Positions 1-11,200 of a stretch of 64,000 nt of DNA are shown here, piece by piece. The position numbers and the translations under genes are program-made. The stretch is from Craspedostauros australis (taxonomy: Eukaryota; Bacillariophyta; Bacillariophyceae; Mastogloiales; Achnanthaceae), in contig JAMXDE010000061.1 of assembly GCA_026770025.1 (NCBI GenBank), forward strand, positions 124,001 to 188,000, given 5' to 3'. Within the stretch, counting starts at the first letter, position 1. Each line of letters opens with the position of its first letter. Below the pieces are notes generated by a model, which ran no database searches, was not told the origin of the DNA, and saw nothing but the letters and a program-made list of their open reading frames with translations.

Positions 1-2
1 AG

Positions 3-3000
3 ACTGACCACACCTGCGTAGGATGCATCCTTGCAGGGGTCGGTGAGATGACCACCAGCGACGCAGCGTGCCTTGTGGCGGAGGTTGTGCTTCACAGCGT
101 AGACCCATTGAAGGCGGATCTTCTGGAAGCCAGAGGGGACAGGGGCGCCTTTGCCGAGAGACTTGAAGGTGTGGTACCCGAAGAGTTGGTCCATCTCCTT
201 CTTCTCGGCATCGGCCCAGAGAGTGTTGCCGTTCTTATCGTCGAGTCGCAGCGCTTCCTTGTGGTTGCGGGGGACTTGGACGCCGAACTGGAAGGTGGGA
301 GCGTGGTTGAAGGTCTTGGATTTGTGGACCTGGCGCTCGAGACGATGGGTGCGGATGGCGAGGCGCTTGAGGCGCTTCCAGCCAGGCTCGTCGAGCAGCT
401 CGTGGCGGCGGCCGTAGGCAGCGCAGGAGACAGGATCATCCTGAATCATGATGGAGAGGGGTTCGGTGGAGGTGGAGCCGTCTCCCCATTTGACGATGAC
501 GTTGAAGCTGGATCCCTTGTAGGAGGGAGAGGAAGATGAGAGGGGACCCTCGTGTCCGATGATGGAGTCGAACTCCCACTTGGCGTCAGGGTCGTCGTTG
601 TGCTCCTGTTGCCGTTCGATGATGTCGGCGAGCTCAACGTAGGAGATGAGGTCATGCGTCTCCCCATCAGCCAGTGCGAGTAGCATCTTGATGCGTTGGT
701 GGTTGGCTGCGTCAAGGTCATTGACCTTTTGCACCACCTCCGCTTTGACTTGCTGGCCATCCTTCTCGTGGATGAAGGTCATCCCAACGAGATCCTCGGG
801 AGAGAACTTCGGGATGTGGACCTTGGCATTCCCCACTGTTTCAGGGTCTGTGCCGCGGCGGTCAGCCAGGATGGAATCGGCGAGGGAGTGTACGATGGGG
901 TCGGAGTCAGGAGGGACGGAGATGTCGTCGTCTGGCTCCCCATTCGCCACATTCATGGCATCAGAGCCATCGTCCTCCCCAACAATGGGGAAGGGGAAGT
1001 CCGCACGAAGATTGCGGGTGGCAGAGTCGTCGGCAGGTCGGATGGCAGACCGAGGAAGAAGTCGTTGGGTCTCGTCGTCAAGGACCCAGAAGGTAAGATC
1101 ATCGCCTTTGTGAAGGCAGGGACCGGCCCAGCGTCCACTGCGCTCCTTGGACTGGCTGGGGAAGGTGGGGTTGTCAACCCGGTAGTAGACAGGCTGCCAC
1201 CATCGGTAGGACAGGAACTTGGAGATGTCCGGTCGCTGTCCGAAGGCGGCTTGAAGGGGGGTGATGGAGCCAGCGGTGACCTGCGCGATGTGATTGAAGA
1301 GATCAACCACATAGAGCGTGCAGATCAGCCAGAAGCGGTCGGGAGTACCCGTGCGATCCATCACACCGTTGGTTGTGCGTTTGATATCCTGGATCCGGCG
1401 TTCCGCGCCGTTCTGGTGTTGATGCTCCGGCTCACTCTGGTGATCACGGATGTGATACTGCCGGAGGATCTCCATAACCTTGTTACCGATCTGCGCCTTG
1501 GCATTATCGGACATCAGTAGGTCGGGAGCCCCGTGGCGTCGGATGAAGTCACGGAGAGTGTCGGAGATGCGGCTCTCGGATGGCATGGGAAAGCCGGCCG
1601 TGAACCGAGAGTCGAGAGCGACGTACACCTGAAGCATGGTGCAGCCGCCATGGCCGGGAACCCCGTCGTCGTGAGCAGGGGTATCGGAGAAGAGCGTATC
1701 CATTGCAACCGTCTCATGGAGACGGTCGACGTTGGCCGCTGGGAACCGAGACTTGAAATGCTTGCGCATGGAGAAGCGCTCGGCGGTACGGTACCACTGG
1801 GAGGTACACCGAAGAGTGTCGCGAACGCGACGAGCTGGAATCCAGCCGAAGTGGGGTCGGAGAGCCTTGTAGTCGGCAGGCTTGCGAGTGGCAATGATGC
1901 TGCCCGGGTTGTCAGCGATGTCGGCTTGGCGAGCACCAGTGTAGGCCGTGAGAACGGTAGAGTTGTTCTCGCGGCGCTGGAGTGCTGCGGCGTCATCATC
2001 GTCGACGTCGTCGAGGTTCATCTCCTGGTCGAGGGAAGAAGGGTCCCATTCGTCGTCCGCGGTGAAGTCGACATGTGGATACTTGTCGAGTTCGGAGCGG
2101 GTGGGCTTGGCCATGTCCATGTAGGACAGGCCTTGCCGGACAGCCAGTGGGATGATGTGGCCTCCTGGTGTGATGATGGTCTGGCGACCTCCAGGGAGAT
2201 TCCGTGGGCGTTCGTTGACATCCATTCCGAAGGCACCAAGCTGGTTGGATGAATGGATGGTCTTGCCCTTTCCGTAGAGCGCATATTGGTGGAATTTACC
2301 AATGATGGGCCCTTCAGTGGTCTGGATGAGACCAGCAACCGTACCGATGTCGAGGTTGGCGATGGCAGAGTCACCAATGCCACTGACGTCGGCGGTGTGT
2401 CCTGTCTTGCAGAGAACGAGAACGTCATCGCCGGCCAGGCCACCATTGGCACCGCTGTCGACGAGAGAGCCAGATTGGTCCTTGACAAGCTTGTTGAAGC
2501 TGTACCGGACCACCGTGGAGTTGGCAAGGCGCCAGGTCTGGCCCTTGTAGACCAGTTGAGGAGTATCGTCAGACGAAGAGGTGGACTTGGTCTGTGCGAG
2601 AAGGCGATCGATGGCAGTGGACTGGTCACTGGCCTTGGAAGAGTCCGTGTTACCAGCGGATGGAGTTGCGGAAGGAGTGTCGGTGGTGCCCGAAGATGTG
2701 GCAGCGTTGTTGGCAGCTCGGTGGGAGTCAGCCTTTCCTTTGCCCTTGTTCTTGCGCCACTTTCCCTTTGCTTCGAGGAATGCCTTGCGTTGGTCCTTGG
2801 ACATCTCACGCCATTCATCATTGGGAATGGAACGACGGTCGTCCTTGGCGTAGTCCTTGCCATTGCTTTTGCCAGCTGAGCCGCCGGTCTTGGCGTTGTT
2901 GACCTTGCGCCGAGATGTGGTGCGAGGCTGGTTGGCATCGAGGGATTGTGCCTCATCTCGAACGAACTCGAGGAGGTCTTCAAAGGAGACACCAACCTTG

Positions 3001-4181
3001 ATGAAGCCGCGAGATTGCTTGTGACGTTGACGGGAGTTGGACTTCACGTTGGTGTAGGCCCGAGTCAAGTCGACATCAGGACCGATGGCGGTACGCAACC
3101 ATTGCTGCTTGACCGCCTCATCGACACATGCATCATCGAGCTCTTCGATGTCATCGAGCTTGGTTTCCCAGGCATCGAGGAATTGCTCGCGGGTCTTGGT
3201 CCAAGTCTGGTCCAGACGGAAGGCGACGATGGTGTCTCTGTATTTGATGGACAGAGTCTCGCCGACGACGCCACTGGTGTAGCTGTCAACGAGGTCGGCA
3301 TAGGCCGCGCGGCCATCGCAAGACTTCTTGTAGGCACGGATGATGCGCCGACTCTTGGAAGTCTTGACATGCTCAGTGAGCACGGCGAAGAGGTAGCGAT
3401 TCTGGCTCGCGAAGAAGGCCTCGTCCTTGGGTGCTGGCATGAAGTCCATGTCGAGATGGTGGTTGAGTCCATGAGAGAAGGAAAGAGTCTCGAAGGTCCG
3501 CATGAAGGTGAGGAAGTGCTTGTCGTCCTTCAGTGTCGGGAGCGACAGGCTCTCTCGCTTGGTTGCCTTGCTGAACTCCTTGACGTAGTCAGCCGGTAGC
3601 TCCATGGCATGGACACCTTGGAAGTTGGAAGAGGGTGCCATGGATGGAGTCACAGGCGGTTGCGGGAAGGCAGGGTCAGGCATCGAAGCCGAAGGATCGA
3701 ATGCGAAGTTCACATGCGGAGGTTCTTCAGGCACCGGACGGAATGCGGATGCTGGAGTGGTGTGGTGGCCCATGCCCATGCCCATGCCAATTGGAGATGG
3801 CACAGGTGTGCTTGCAGTCGAATGCGAGCGCGAAGAAGGGAGAGAAGGGTTGCTCTGCTCAGCCGTGAACGCCATGAAGGTAGCGCGATCCAGTTCGTTC
3901 CAGGTATCCTCATCCAGAATGGACTGGGTGAGGTACCACTTGCCGAGGTTCAGGATCTTGCGGATGTGGTTGATGCCGAGGGATGCGGTGAAAGGCTCGC
4001 CATCATCGGTGTTGCCACTGAGATGGAAGCTGCGAAGGTCATCCTCAGTGAGAGAGACGAGGTCGAGAGGGCTGATGATGTCCTCATGAGCGATGATATC
4101 GCGAGGAGTTGAGTCGGAAGGGATGCCGATGACACCGAGGATGTGATCCAAGGTGGCGAGGTCCGTCTCAGCAGTCGTCAT
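3..4181 (-). CDS. Ty1/copia Gag-Pol polyprotein, partial (element 1, cut by the window edge inside RT)
   Basis: The minus-strand frame starting at the ATG at 4181 stays open in every stretch I translated, down to the window edge (about 1393 codons). It opens MTTAETDLATLDHILG. The Gag part has a Met-Gly repeat (PIGMGMGMGMGHH) and no CCHC knuckle. The protease motif is VDSGANGGL, with the catalytic Asp near residue 575 (codon at 2457-2459). The integrase core shows AMDTLFSD (Asp near residue 828), then MSDNA and NGAERRIQDIK. The RT begins near the edge with ARCVAGGHLTDPCKDASYAG. Order is Gag-PR-IN-RT, as in Ty1/copia. No HHCC zinc domain is visible before the integrase core. It is collinear with the polyprotein at 40082-45541 but clearly diverged, so it is a different family of the same lineage. 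The start follows a PBS and a 306-bp leader. All long plus-strand frames here are shadows of this one. Confidence 0.88.
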   Translation of the reverse strand, partial: MTTAETDLATLDHILGVIGIPSDSTPRDIIAHEDIISPLDLVSLTEDDLRSFHLSGNTDDGEPFTASLGINHIRKILNLGKWYLTQSILDEDTWNELDRATFMAFTAEQSNPSLPSSRSHSTASTPVPSPIGMGMGMGHHTTPASAFRPVPEEPPHVNFAFDPSASMPDPAFPQPPVTPSMAPSSNFQGVHAMELPADYVKEFSKATKRESLSLPTLKDDKHFLTFMRTFETLSFSHGLNHHLDMDFMPAPKDEAFFASQNRYLFAVLTEHVKTSKSRRIIRAYKKSCDGRAAYADLVDSYTSGVVGETLSIKYRDTIVAFRLDQTWTKTREQFLDAWETKLDDIEELDDACVDEAVKQQWLRTAIGPDVDLTRAYTNVKSNSRQRHKQSRGFIKVGVSFEDLLEFVRDEAQSLDANQPRTTSRRKVNNAKTGGSAGKSNGKDYAKDDRRSIPNDEWREMSKDQRKAFLEAKGKWRKNKGKGKADSHRAANNAATSSGTTDTPSATPSAGNTDSSKASDQSTAIDRLLAQTKSTSSSDDTPQLVYKGQTWRLANSTVVRYSFNKLVKDQSGSLVDSGANGGLAGDDVLVLCKTGHTADVSGIGDSAIANLDIGTVAGLIQTTEGPIIGKFHQYALYGKGKTIHSSNQLGAFGMDVNERPRNLPGGRQTIITPGGHIIPLAVRQGLSYMDMAKPTRSELDKYPHVDFTADDEWDPSSLDQEMNLDDVDDDDAAALQRRENNSTVLTAYTGARQADIADNPGSIIATRKPADYKALRPHFGWIPARRVRDTLRCTSQWYRTAERFSMRKHFKSRFPAANVDRLHETVAMDTLFSDTPAHDDGVPGHGGCTMLQVYVALDSRFTAGFPMPSESRISDTLRDFIRRHGAPDLLMSDNAKAQIGNKVMEILRQYHIRDHQSEPEHQHQNGAERRIQDIKRTTNGVMDRTGTPDRFWLICTLYVVDLFNHIAQVTAGSITPLQAAFGQRPDISKFLSYRWWQPVYYRVDNPTFPSQSKERSGRWAGPCLHKGDDLTFWVLDDETQRLLPRSAIRPADDSATRNLRADFPFPIVGEDDGSDAMNVANGEPDDDISVPPDSDPIVHSLADSILADRRGTDPETVGNAKVHIPKFSPEDLVGMTFIHEKDGQQVKAEVVQKVNDLDAANHQRIKMLLALADGETHDLISYVELADIIERQQEHNDDPDAKWEFDSIIGHEGPLSSSSPSYKGSSFNVIVKWGDGSTSTEPLSIMIQDDPVSCAAYGRRHELLDEPGWKRLKRLAIRTHRLERQVHKSKTFNHAPTFQFGVQVPRNHKEALRLDDKNGNTLWADAEKKEMDQLFGYHTFKSLGKGAPVPSGFQKIRLQWVYAVKHNLRHKARCVAGGHLTDPCKDASYAGVVS

Positions 4182-4487
4182 GATGAGCGATGGACGGATG
4201 GAGAGAGTGGATGCGGATGCTGGAGGCTGAAGGATAGCTGAGGCTGGGGTGCACTGACTGAATCGTCTTCTGGTGCGGGAGGGTGCTGCAGGAAGTCTTG
4301 GATGGCTGAGTGGGAAGGCCCGAACTCAGCAGAGGAACCGAAAGGAGGGCGTTCTGCGAATGCGAGAAAGCCGAGGGAAAGCCGAAATCACGTCGTCACG
4401 TGATGGAAGGTGAAAGGATCGCTCGTGGATGGACGAGGGATGAAGGATGGATGGATTGTCACGCAATCAATTCAGTAGGTGAAAGCT

Positions 4488-4501
4488 TGCGACTGTTAAT
4501 C
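4488..4501 (-). other. Primer-binding site of element 1, complementary to tRNA-Asn(GUU) anticodon arm
   Basis: Read on the minus strand, this 14-mer is GATTAACAGTCGCA and directly follows an LTR end (…CTAACA). Its complement, TGCGACTGTTAATC, fits tRNA nucleotides 27-40: stem strand TGCGA, seven-base loop CTGTTAA with anticodon GTT, U33 and A37, then TC pairing back to GA. The same 14 bases follow the LTR of element D at 38497-38510, and the two sequences diverge immediately outside them. This is half-tRNA priming, as known for Drosophila copia with tRNA-iMet. Confidence 0.75.
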
Positions 4502-4702
4502 TGTTAGAACGAAATCAAGGATGGGATTCCGCACCGAAACGTAGAGTGATCAGATCGTTGTTGGGGTGAGGATGAGTGTTTGTTATTGAGTGTTATTCGT
4601 ATGGTAGTATGAATGCAGGCGAGCTCACAAGATGGATTCTTGAGAACTGTGAGCATGAGAGAGGCATGACATGATCTCATGCAATTGCAAGTAAAATTAA
4701 CA
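4502..4702 (-). repeat. Putative 5' LTR of element 1
   Basis: The inner end is fixed by the adjacent PBS and reads CTAACA on the minus strand. The outer end is proposed at 4702, where the minus strand starts TGTTAATTTT. That gives a 5-bp inverted terminus (TGTTA/TAACA) and a 201-bp LTR. The 3' LTR lies outside the window, so neither the outer end nor a target duplication can be confirmed. Confidence 0.5.
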
Positions 4703-6574
4703 CGGAGACAACACGACAAATGTGCGTGTTACTGCGTGAAGATGAGGTGCAAAAGGTCAATGAACAAAACACCGCGATAGCCCGTGTTGTGAATTACGTC
4801 TTCTCACGATGTTGCTAGTAGTACGATCACACGATTGATCGTATTCACTTGAGAAGGTCATGGCAAGATTCGCACGTGTCACACCCTAGATCCAAGTCTG
4901 TCCTGATTGGGCAGATTGGTTCATCTTGGCAAGAAATCAATTTCCGCGACATTTTGGAACTGTGTTTGAAGGGAAAACGATTCTTGCGACGCGAAATGCG
5001 ACACAAATTTGACACAACGGATTTTCGACCAAAATTTCCGTTCGGAACGGAAAAGGTAAGAAAAGTGGAGATTTCTGATTGGTCGACGGGTGTCGCTATT
5101 GTTAGAGATTTAGCGTGCGCTAATAGATATGGAGATAGCAAGCAATGCTGTGTGTCACAGTACTGTGCGATACGGCACGCGGTGTACAGGAACTCGAACA
5201 GATGTGCATGGAAAACGTTGATAGTCGTCCAATCCAACCTGACGAGCACTTGCAACACACTCCAAAGGATACATCCACGAAGTTCGAAGTCTTAGATCCT
5301 TTTGGAAGGTGCTCCAATCGAACAGCATGTGCTGCCATGTGAGGAGTTCACAGTACTGCTACACACATCATCACTTGCTAGCTCCATATCCAGATTTGAG
5401 CACCTTGCAGATGGATCTAAGGCCTCAAGCTTTGTGGCTGTAACCTATAGAGTGCGCTTGGAGTAGTGGGGTTGTTATGATCAAGTATGCTTGACCTTTT
5501 GTATGCACATATGGCCAACACAGTACACACAGTGACCAAATGGTATCTCAGGAACTGACTACAGGTGATCTGAACCTCCTTGCAGTTGAATGTAGACCGT
5601 TCCAAGGTAGGTACATGCCAATGGTTGATGTCAGTATGCAATATAGTTGGTTCGACCCTCTGCTCAACAGGATTCATCAACAACATCACAAACTAGAGTA
5701 CTTTACACTGTCCCACCAAGAAATGGTTGATGTGTTGACTCTGTGGCTAAATCATTATTTTCGAGTCTGTCGCAGTGATACGCCGGCCATTTCATTGATC
5801 CAATCCTCGTGTCAGGCACCAACACGACCTGGTTAGTCCACTTTGGTCTCCAAAAAGACCTGGTTAGTGAATTTGCTCATAACTTCCACACACAACATTC
5901 ATATTCTCAGAAGATAACAGTTGATAGGACACATTTGGGCCCACAACTAGATCTGTTCTATTGGATTGAGTAATCTCTTGTGTTCCAGTGCTGTCCGGAT
6001 TTGTCCAGATTTGTCCAGATTTGTCCGTACGTGTCCGAATGGGTCGAGTCTGTCCGTATATGTCCTACATAGTCCGTTAGATGCAAGTTCTTACTTCAAT
6101 GTTCACGTCCTACAGAATCTGTAACTTTCTGTGGCAAAAAATACTTATCTCTAATTCGTGTCCTGTAAGACTCAAACTGGCTTTTTTCACTTTATTCTGG
6201 ACAAATTGTTGGGTGTTCCAGTTCAGAGCGCCCAAACTGAATTCTCATCAGTTCGCCGAGGGGGAAGTTCGCATCCCGCCCCTCGAAAAGTGTCTCTATC
6301 AGGTTATGACTCCCTTGTGGGACTGGTCGTGACTGGGTGAGCTGAGTGCGATAACTCTCTATTGTGTGAGCATCACACCACATCTGGGAGCCATGGTAAT
6401 ATAGATAATTTCCCTCAGGTCTAAAAACAAAGACCCAACAGGATTCATTCGAATTGGCAACCACACAAACAAAAATGACGGCAACGACAGGCAAAATGGG
6501 TCTCCTGCGCGATGCATTGTTCATGCGTGTACAACCAATTACTCTGCTCTGCTCTACTTGCTTAGTCTGTCTCT
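4703..6574. other. Unassigned spacer
   Basis: I recognise no gene in these 1.9 kb. Open frames are short (up to 148 codons at 4849-5295 plus), show no known motif, and overlap on both strands. It lies downstream of the DDE transposase pseudogene and upstream of element 1's LTR, so it probably holds the 3' end of the DDE transposon. I could not find terminal inverted repeats for that element. Confidence 0.5.
5992..6076. repeat. Degenerate short tandem repeat (TGTCC-based)
   Basis: Seven or more copies of a roughly 10-bp unit resembling TGTCCGGATT, TGTCCAGATT or TGTCCGTA follow each other and become less regular toward the right. No coding capacity is evident. Confidence 0.6.
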
Positions 6575-7334
6575 CTAGTAACTGACTTGGAAAGGCTGGA
6601 AGAAGCCTTCATCAATGGACAGCTGTGTGATCATGGCAACCACCTTGAACACTGTCTTGTGAAGCTTCATGTTGTGGCGAAATGGTTCATACAAGATCTT
6701 CCATTTCTTGAAGAGACGATTGATGGTTTCGTGTCTTGCTCTTGCTTGCTTCTTGCCATCCCTGTCTGCGTGAGTAACGTAGTCCTTTGGTTTGCGTACG
6801 AGAGGGCCACCATACCCTCCGTCCGCTTCCACCATTTCACCAGGAGCAAGTTTCCCCGCGAGCGAACGGTTGAAGATCTTTTGGTCAGGCCATTCACCAC
6901 AAGGGAATGGACCATGGCACCAAACAATGTCACCAGTTTGAATGCAAATCGCCACCTCGTACCGCAGACCAGCGCCCTTGTATTTGTGACTGTACCACTT
7001 CTTCGAAAGGGCTGAGGTTCGAGGATGCGAAAGTCAGTCCCATCCACCGTGACTTTGCACGTTCGCTGTTTGTCATTCTTCAAGCGATTCCTCCATTTAA
7101 TCTGTTGTACAAATTAGCGACAGCATAAGTATTAAAAAAGGTGATGTGAGTCGTCGTTATGTAAGTGTTATCATGAGATGTATCAATCGGAAGGGTGTTC
7201 TGCACTTACCACGCCTTTGTATCCCTTCTGAATTTCATCCATCAGAAGCCAAATCCACTTCTTAAGCGTTTTGGGGTCTGCAGACATTTTCGATGACAGC
7301 GCAAGAACACAATCGTAGTGTCGCAAGAAGTACA
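6575..7334 (-). pseudogene. DDE transposase (PIF/Harbinger- or IS5-like), C-terminal part with one intron
   Basis: Read from 7334 down, exon 1 gives YFLRHYDCVLALSS and then DPKTLKKWIWLLMDEIQKGY. A canonical intron follows at 7102-7209. Exon 2 starts IKWRNRL and holds the first catalytic Asp in TVDGTDFRI. A one-base deletion near 7005 shifts the frame just before WYSHKYKGAGLRYEV. The rest then reads cleanly (6575-6955): GPFPCGEWPD, second Asp in VEADGGYGG, and Glu in ARHETINRLFK, 30 residues after that Asp, ending at a TAG. The whole catalytic triad is visible, but the shift makes this a pseudogene. The upstream coding continues at 15206 and then 22251, because element A and a mariner-like element were inserted into it. 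Confidence 0.75.
7102..7209 (-). other. Spliceosomal intron in the DDE transposase pseudogene
   Basis: The minus strand reads GTG|GTAAGTG at the donor and GTACAACAG|ATTAAATGG at the acceptor. The intron is 108 bp, phase 0, and AT-richer than the exons. Removing it joins QKGYKGV to IKWRNRL in one frame, as expected for this transposase family. Confidence 0.75.
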
Positions 7335-8138
7335 TGTCGAGATGTACATGTGAGTATATATATCAAGATGTACGTGTATATGTGCATCGTTCACCCGCTA
7401 TTCTCTCATACGCACTTGGACGGTATAACTATACTCGTGTCGATAGTATACTGTGATTCGTCAGAATTACAGGGGAAATGGAACACACGAAAAGGGGCAA
7501 GATTTCTGGAGGAAATTTGCAAATAACGATTTCTGAGAAAATCAGAAGATCGTCCGTCCATGCATCAATGGTACCAAGAGAATCTCAAGGTACTTCCCAA
7601 CTAAACCTCAGATGACGATATCATCTGACAGACTACTGCATCACCAATGGAACGTGACATCTGGAGAGCAGAAGGACGCCCACTGACGTCGACAAGATGT
7701 CAACATGTCACCACATCGACAGCTGTCTCCAAGTCAGAGCAGGAGGCAAAGATCCGATGACCAAAGGGCATCAGCATCATGGATACTGAAGGTGCACTTC
7801 AAATGGTAAGTACTCATGGAGTAGAAGCCAGTACTGAATGAACAGAGTGTCGAATGCGGAGCACGCATTGAACACGGAATATCGTGTAGCATGAGCACAC
7901 GATAGTGAGAGAGAAAGAGAGAGAGAGAATACAGAGAGAGCGAGAGAGGATCTCGCGTACCAACTCATAGTCGGAGACTGAATCTACGAAACAGATTGAA
8001 GCGCCGAGAGCATCGAGCAAGAGAACGAACGGACACCAAGAGTATCGGAGTGCCAACGTAATGAAATAGCAAACAGACGACTATCAACCAACACCATCTT
8101 CCACGTTCGTAGGTTACCGTGAGCGGAACTTGCCAACA
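7335..8138 (+). repeat. 5' LTR of element A
   Basis: Starts TGTCGAGATG and ends CTTGCCAACA, 804 bp. A GA microsatellite lies near 7906-7950. It is followed by CGTTTATAAACG, a 12-bp palindrome where the PBS should be; I could not assign a tRNA. Confidence 0.92.
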
Positions 8139-8220
8139 CGTTTATAAACGATAGATCAGGGCGAGCCCGCTAATCGTATCGTGCGAGGAAGACCAACATC
8201 ATTCAAGAGCAGCAGGCTGA

Positions 8221-11200
8221 ATGAGCGAGGAAGAGGAATTGAAAGACATCCCTCTGTCCAATCCGACTATCAAGAGAGAAGAAGGTGCGAGTGAGACTCC
8301 ACCACGACAAGAGAAGGAAGCAGCCGCGGCTACTGTCCTATCAGGCGCAGACGCAAGCGCGATCGACGAGACCGAAGAAGAACGGTCCGCAAGACTACAT
8401 CGTGAGGAGAAGAGGATTCCCAAGGCGGTCAAGCAAGAGGAGACTGGTGTGACAAAGAGCATTCGCACAGCCAAACAGGGTGGGAAAAGTGAGACACCAC
8501 CAGGAGGAGAATTTGTGACGAAAACAATCTCCGCGCAACAACAGGCAAAAATCGAAAAAGTGACAACACAGAAACTGACGGAAATCAAGGGCGCGAGCGC
8601 ACCAACGACGAAACAACAAACCAACATGGCGACATCAGCCAACATGAACAAGCGACGCATCAAGGCGCCGATGTTCAGCGGTGAACAGGAAGACTACAGC
8701 GCATGGGAGTCCCAAGCGAAGGCATACGCTCGTGCACAGAAGACGAGAGACGTGATGTTGGGCAAGACCAAGGTGCCAACAGTGAGTGAGATCGCGGCAG
8801 CCGCCGATGAAGACAAGGAAGCGATGGAGGAGATCTACAAGCTGGGATGTGACTGCTTCAGTGATCTGATCCTCATGATGGATGCAGAGAAAGGAAAAGG
8901 TAAGCAGGCCATCCAATACATCAACCAATGCATCTCTGACGACTACCCTGAAGGAGATCCACACGCAGCGTGGAACGTTCTCGCGGAGAAGTTCCGACCA
9001 TCCGATGCGGTGACAAAGATCAAACTCAAGCGCCAATTCAACAACGAAAAGATGAAGAGAGACTCGGACCCCGACATCTACATCACGCAACTCGAGAGTC
9101 TACGATCGCGTCTCCACGATGTCAAGTACGAGATCACGGACGAGGAAATGATCATGCAGATCCTCAGCACGGTGAGCGTGGAATACAGAACCCACGTCGT
9201 GAACTTCCAACATCAACTCACGTTCAATCCGGAACTTGTCACCATCAATGCGATCAGAGGAGTACTCCGAACAGCATACGCCACTCATCAAGGAGGCAAA
9301 GCATACGTCGACGACTTCCAAGACAGCAACACGAAGAGCAACGATACCGGCTTCGCAAGCACCGGTAACTTCAAGGGTACTTGTCACAATTGTGGCGTGT
9401 ATGGCCATAGATCCGCCGATTGCCCAGAACGCAAGAAATCGAACAACAAGAAAAACAACAACAACAACAACAAGATGAACGGAAAGCGCAACAAAGGAAG
9501 CGGCTTCAAAGGCAAGTGCAACTACTGCGGCATCTTTGGACACCGCGAGGCGGAGTGCCGAAAGAAGAAGTTCAACGAGAAGAAGAAGGCCGACGAGCAG
9601 GCCAACACAGCAACACAAGGACACGACAAGAGCGGGCACGAGATGGTACTCTCTGCGAAGGACATACCGCTCTGCATGTTGGTGTCCGACGACTACATCG
9701 AAGACTCCTTCTTCGATAACTTCGAGTACGTCAGGAGTGACGACGAAGTGGAGGATGATGAGATCATCCCGGAGTGGCTCAGCGAGGAGCCAATCATCCA
9801 CGAGGTGGATCCAAGACGCGAAGTGAGCTACGAATGCTGCTTCAACGCGCACGACCTGATCGGTCCATATGGCGACGAAGCTGAGATGGACGAGGCCAAC
9901 GATAGCGACATCGAAGAGGCCATGAGCGATGACGACGACGATGCCGACGAGAACGGCGCAGATGAAAACGATGAGGCGGACCGCGCCGCGGCGCCTCCCC
10001 CTCCAGCGGCGGGGAACAACAGATCGGGCATCTTCGACAAAGATGACAGCGACGAAACTGAAGATCATCCAGACGACAGCTTCAATCCAAACGAGCGTGT
10101 CGTCTACCCAGGGAATATCGACTTCCCACCAATCCAGGATCCCAACAGGTCCAACTACCTCCATCGTCATGATACCATCCCATACGCGACAGAGACAGCA
10201 TTGGTGATCCAGAAGCAACTCATCTTCGATGCAGTGATGGAAGCAGGAGTGAGCCTGTTCCCAGGAGTCGAACAAGGAGTACTCAGACCAATATGGGTGA
10301 ACATGATGGGATCCATCCTATCCGAGAACTTCAGATCGATTGAAGAGATTCTCGCCAATTCGGTTGTGATCAATCGCTTACTGGAAGCAGCCGAGACAGA
10401 GACGATCCCAGAGACGGATCTTCATTACATCCTTGGAGGATGTATGCGCGTACTCTTACGCGAGCGTCCACGCGTCCACCCATACGATCCAGCCACAGGG
10501 TCACATCGAAGCAACACAATTCCATCTGACTACGCGCAACTACTCGATGACATGGATGACGGAGATCATCATCATCCATACAACGAAGATGGAGTCCACG
10601 AAGATGACGACGACGGCAGCTTCAACGACGAGATAGCTGCGGCGGCTGTGGAGCAACTCCACGAGCTGAGCACCAAATGCAAGGACAAAGTCAACAAGGA
10701 CACCTGGCTCGCCGATAGTGGAGCTTCGTGTCACATCGTCAACTCGGACGCCGCTCTCTTCAACGTGCGGCACATCAAGTCCTTCGTCCAAGTGGGAGAC
10801 AGCACGAAGCTGGACTCTCCCAAGATGGGATCCATTCGCTTGAAGGTCAAGCAGCGAGACAACACTGGCCACATCATCCAGCTCGATGACGTGAAGTACA
10901 CACCCAAGATGGCGGTGAACCTTTTCTCCACGAACAAGGCTCTGTACAACGGTTACCAGCTTGGCAACAACGGCATTCTGATGGACATCATCAACGGATC
11001 CGGAACAAAGATCGTGTTCGATCGAGTCTTCCCCACATCCAACGGATTCATCACGGGAGTGCAGATGCATCCCATCATGCCAACAGACGACGATAAGGCT
11101 TGCACAGCCATCATCAAGAATCCATCCAAGGAGATCAGAGCAGTGAACCTGCACCGAATGCTCGGACACGCGCCACTCGAAACCATGAAGCGGACGGCCG

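Noticed and set aside
48-2252. Long plus-strand open frames (163, 274, 239 codons and more)
   Set aside because: They are shadows of the minus-strand Gag-Pol of element 1, which shows protease, integrase and RT motifs in one continuous frame.
4849-5295. 148-codon plus-strand frame as a gene
   Set aside because: No motif, overlapping open frames on the other strand, and a transposon-rich setting; kept only as unassigned spacer.
7906-7950. GA-rich runs in the LTRs as a separate repeat family
   Set aside because: They are microsatellites at the same LTR position in every copy, varying only in length.
8139-8150. CGTTTATAAACG after the A, B and E LTRs as a primer-binding site
   Set aside because: I could not fit it to a tRNA 3' end or to an anticodon arm with proper stem pairing. 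The 12-bp palindrome might instead be a dimerisation signal.
9100-10275. Minus-strand frames of 391 codons here and 416 codons at 27520-28770
   Set aside because: Antisense of the Gag region in A and B. They are hydrophobic Val/Leu-rich translations with no motif, conserved only because the sense strand is.
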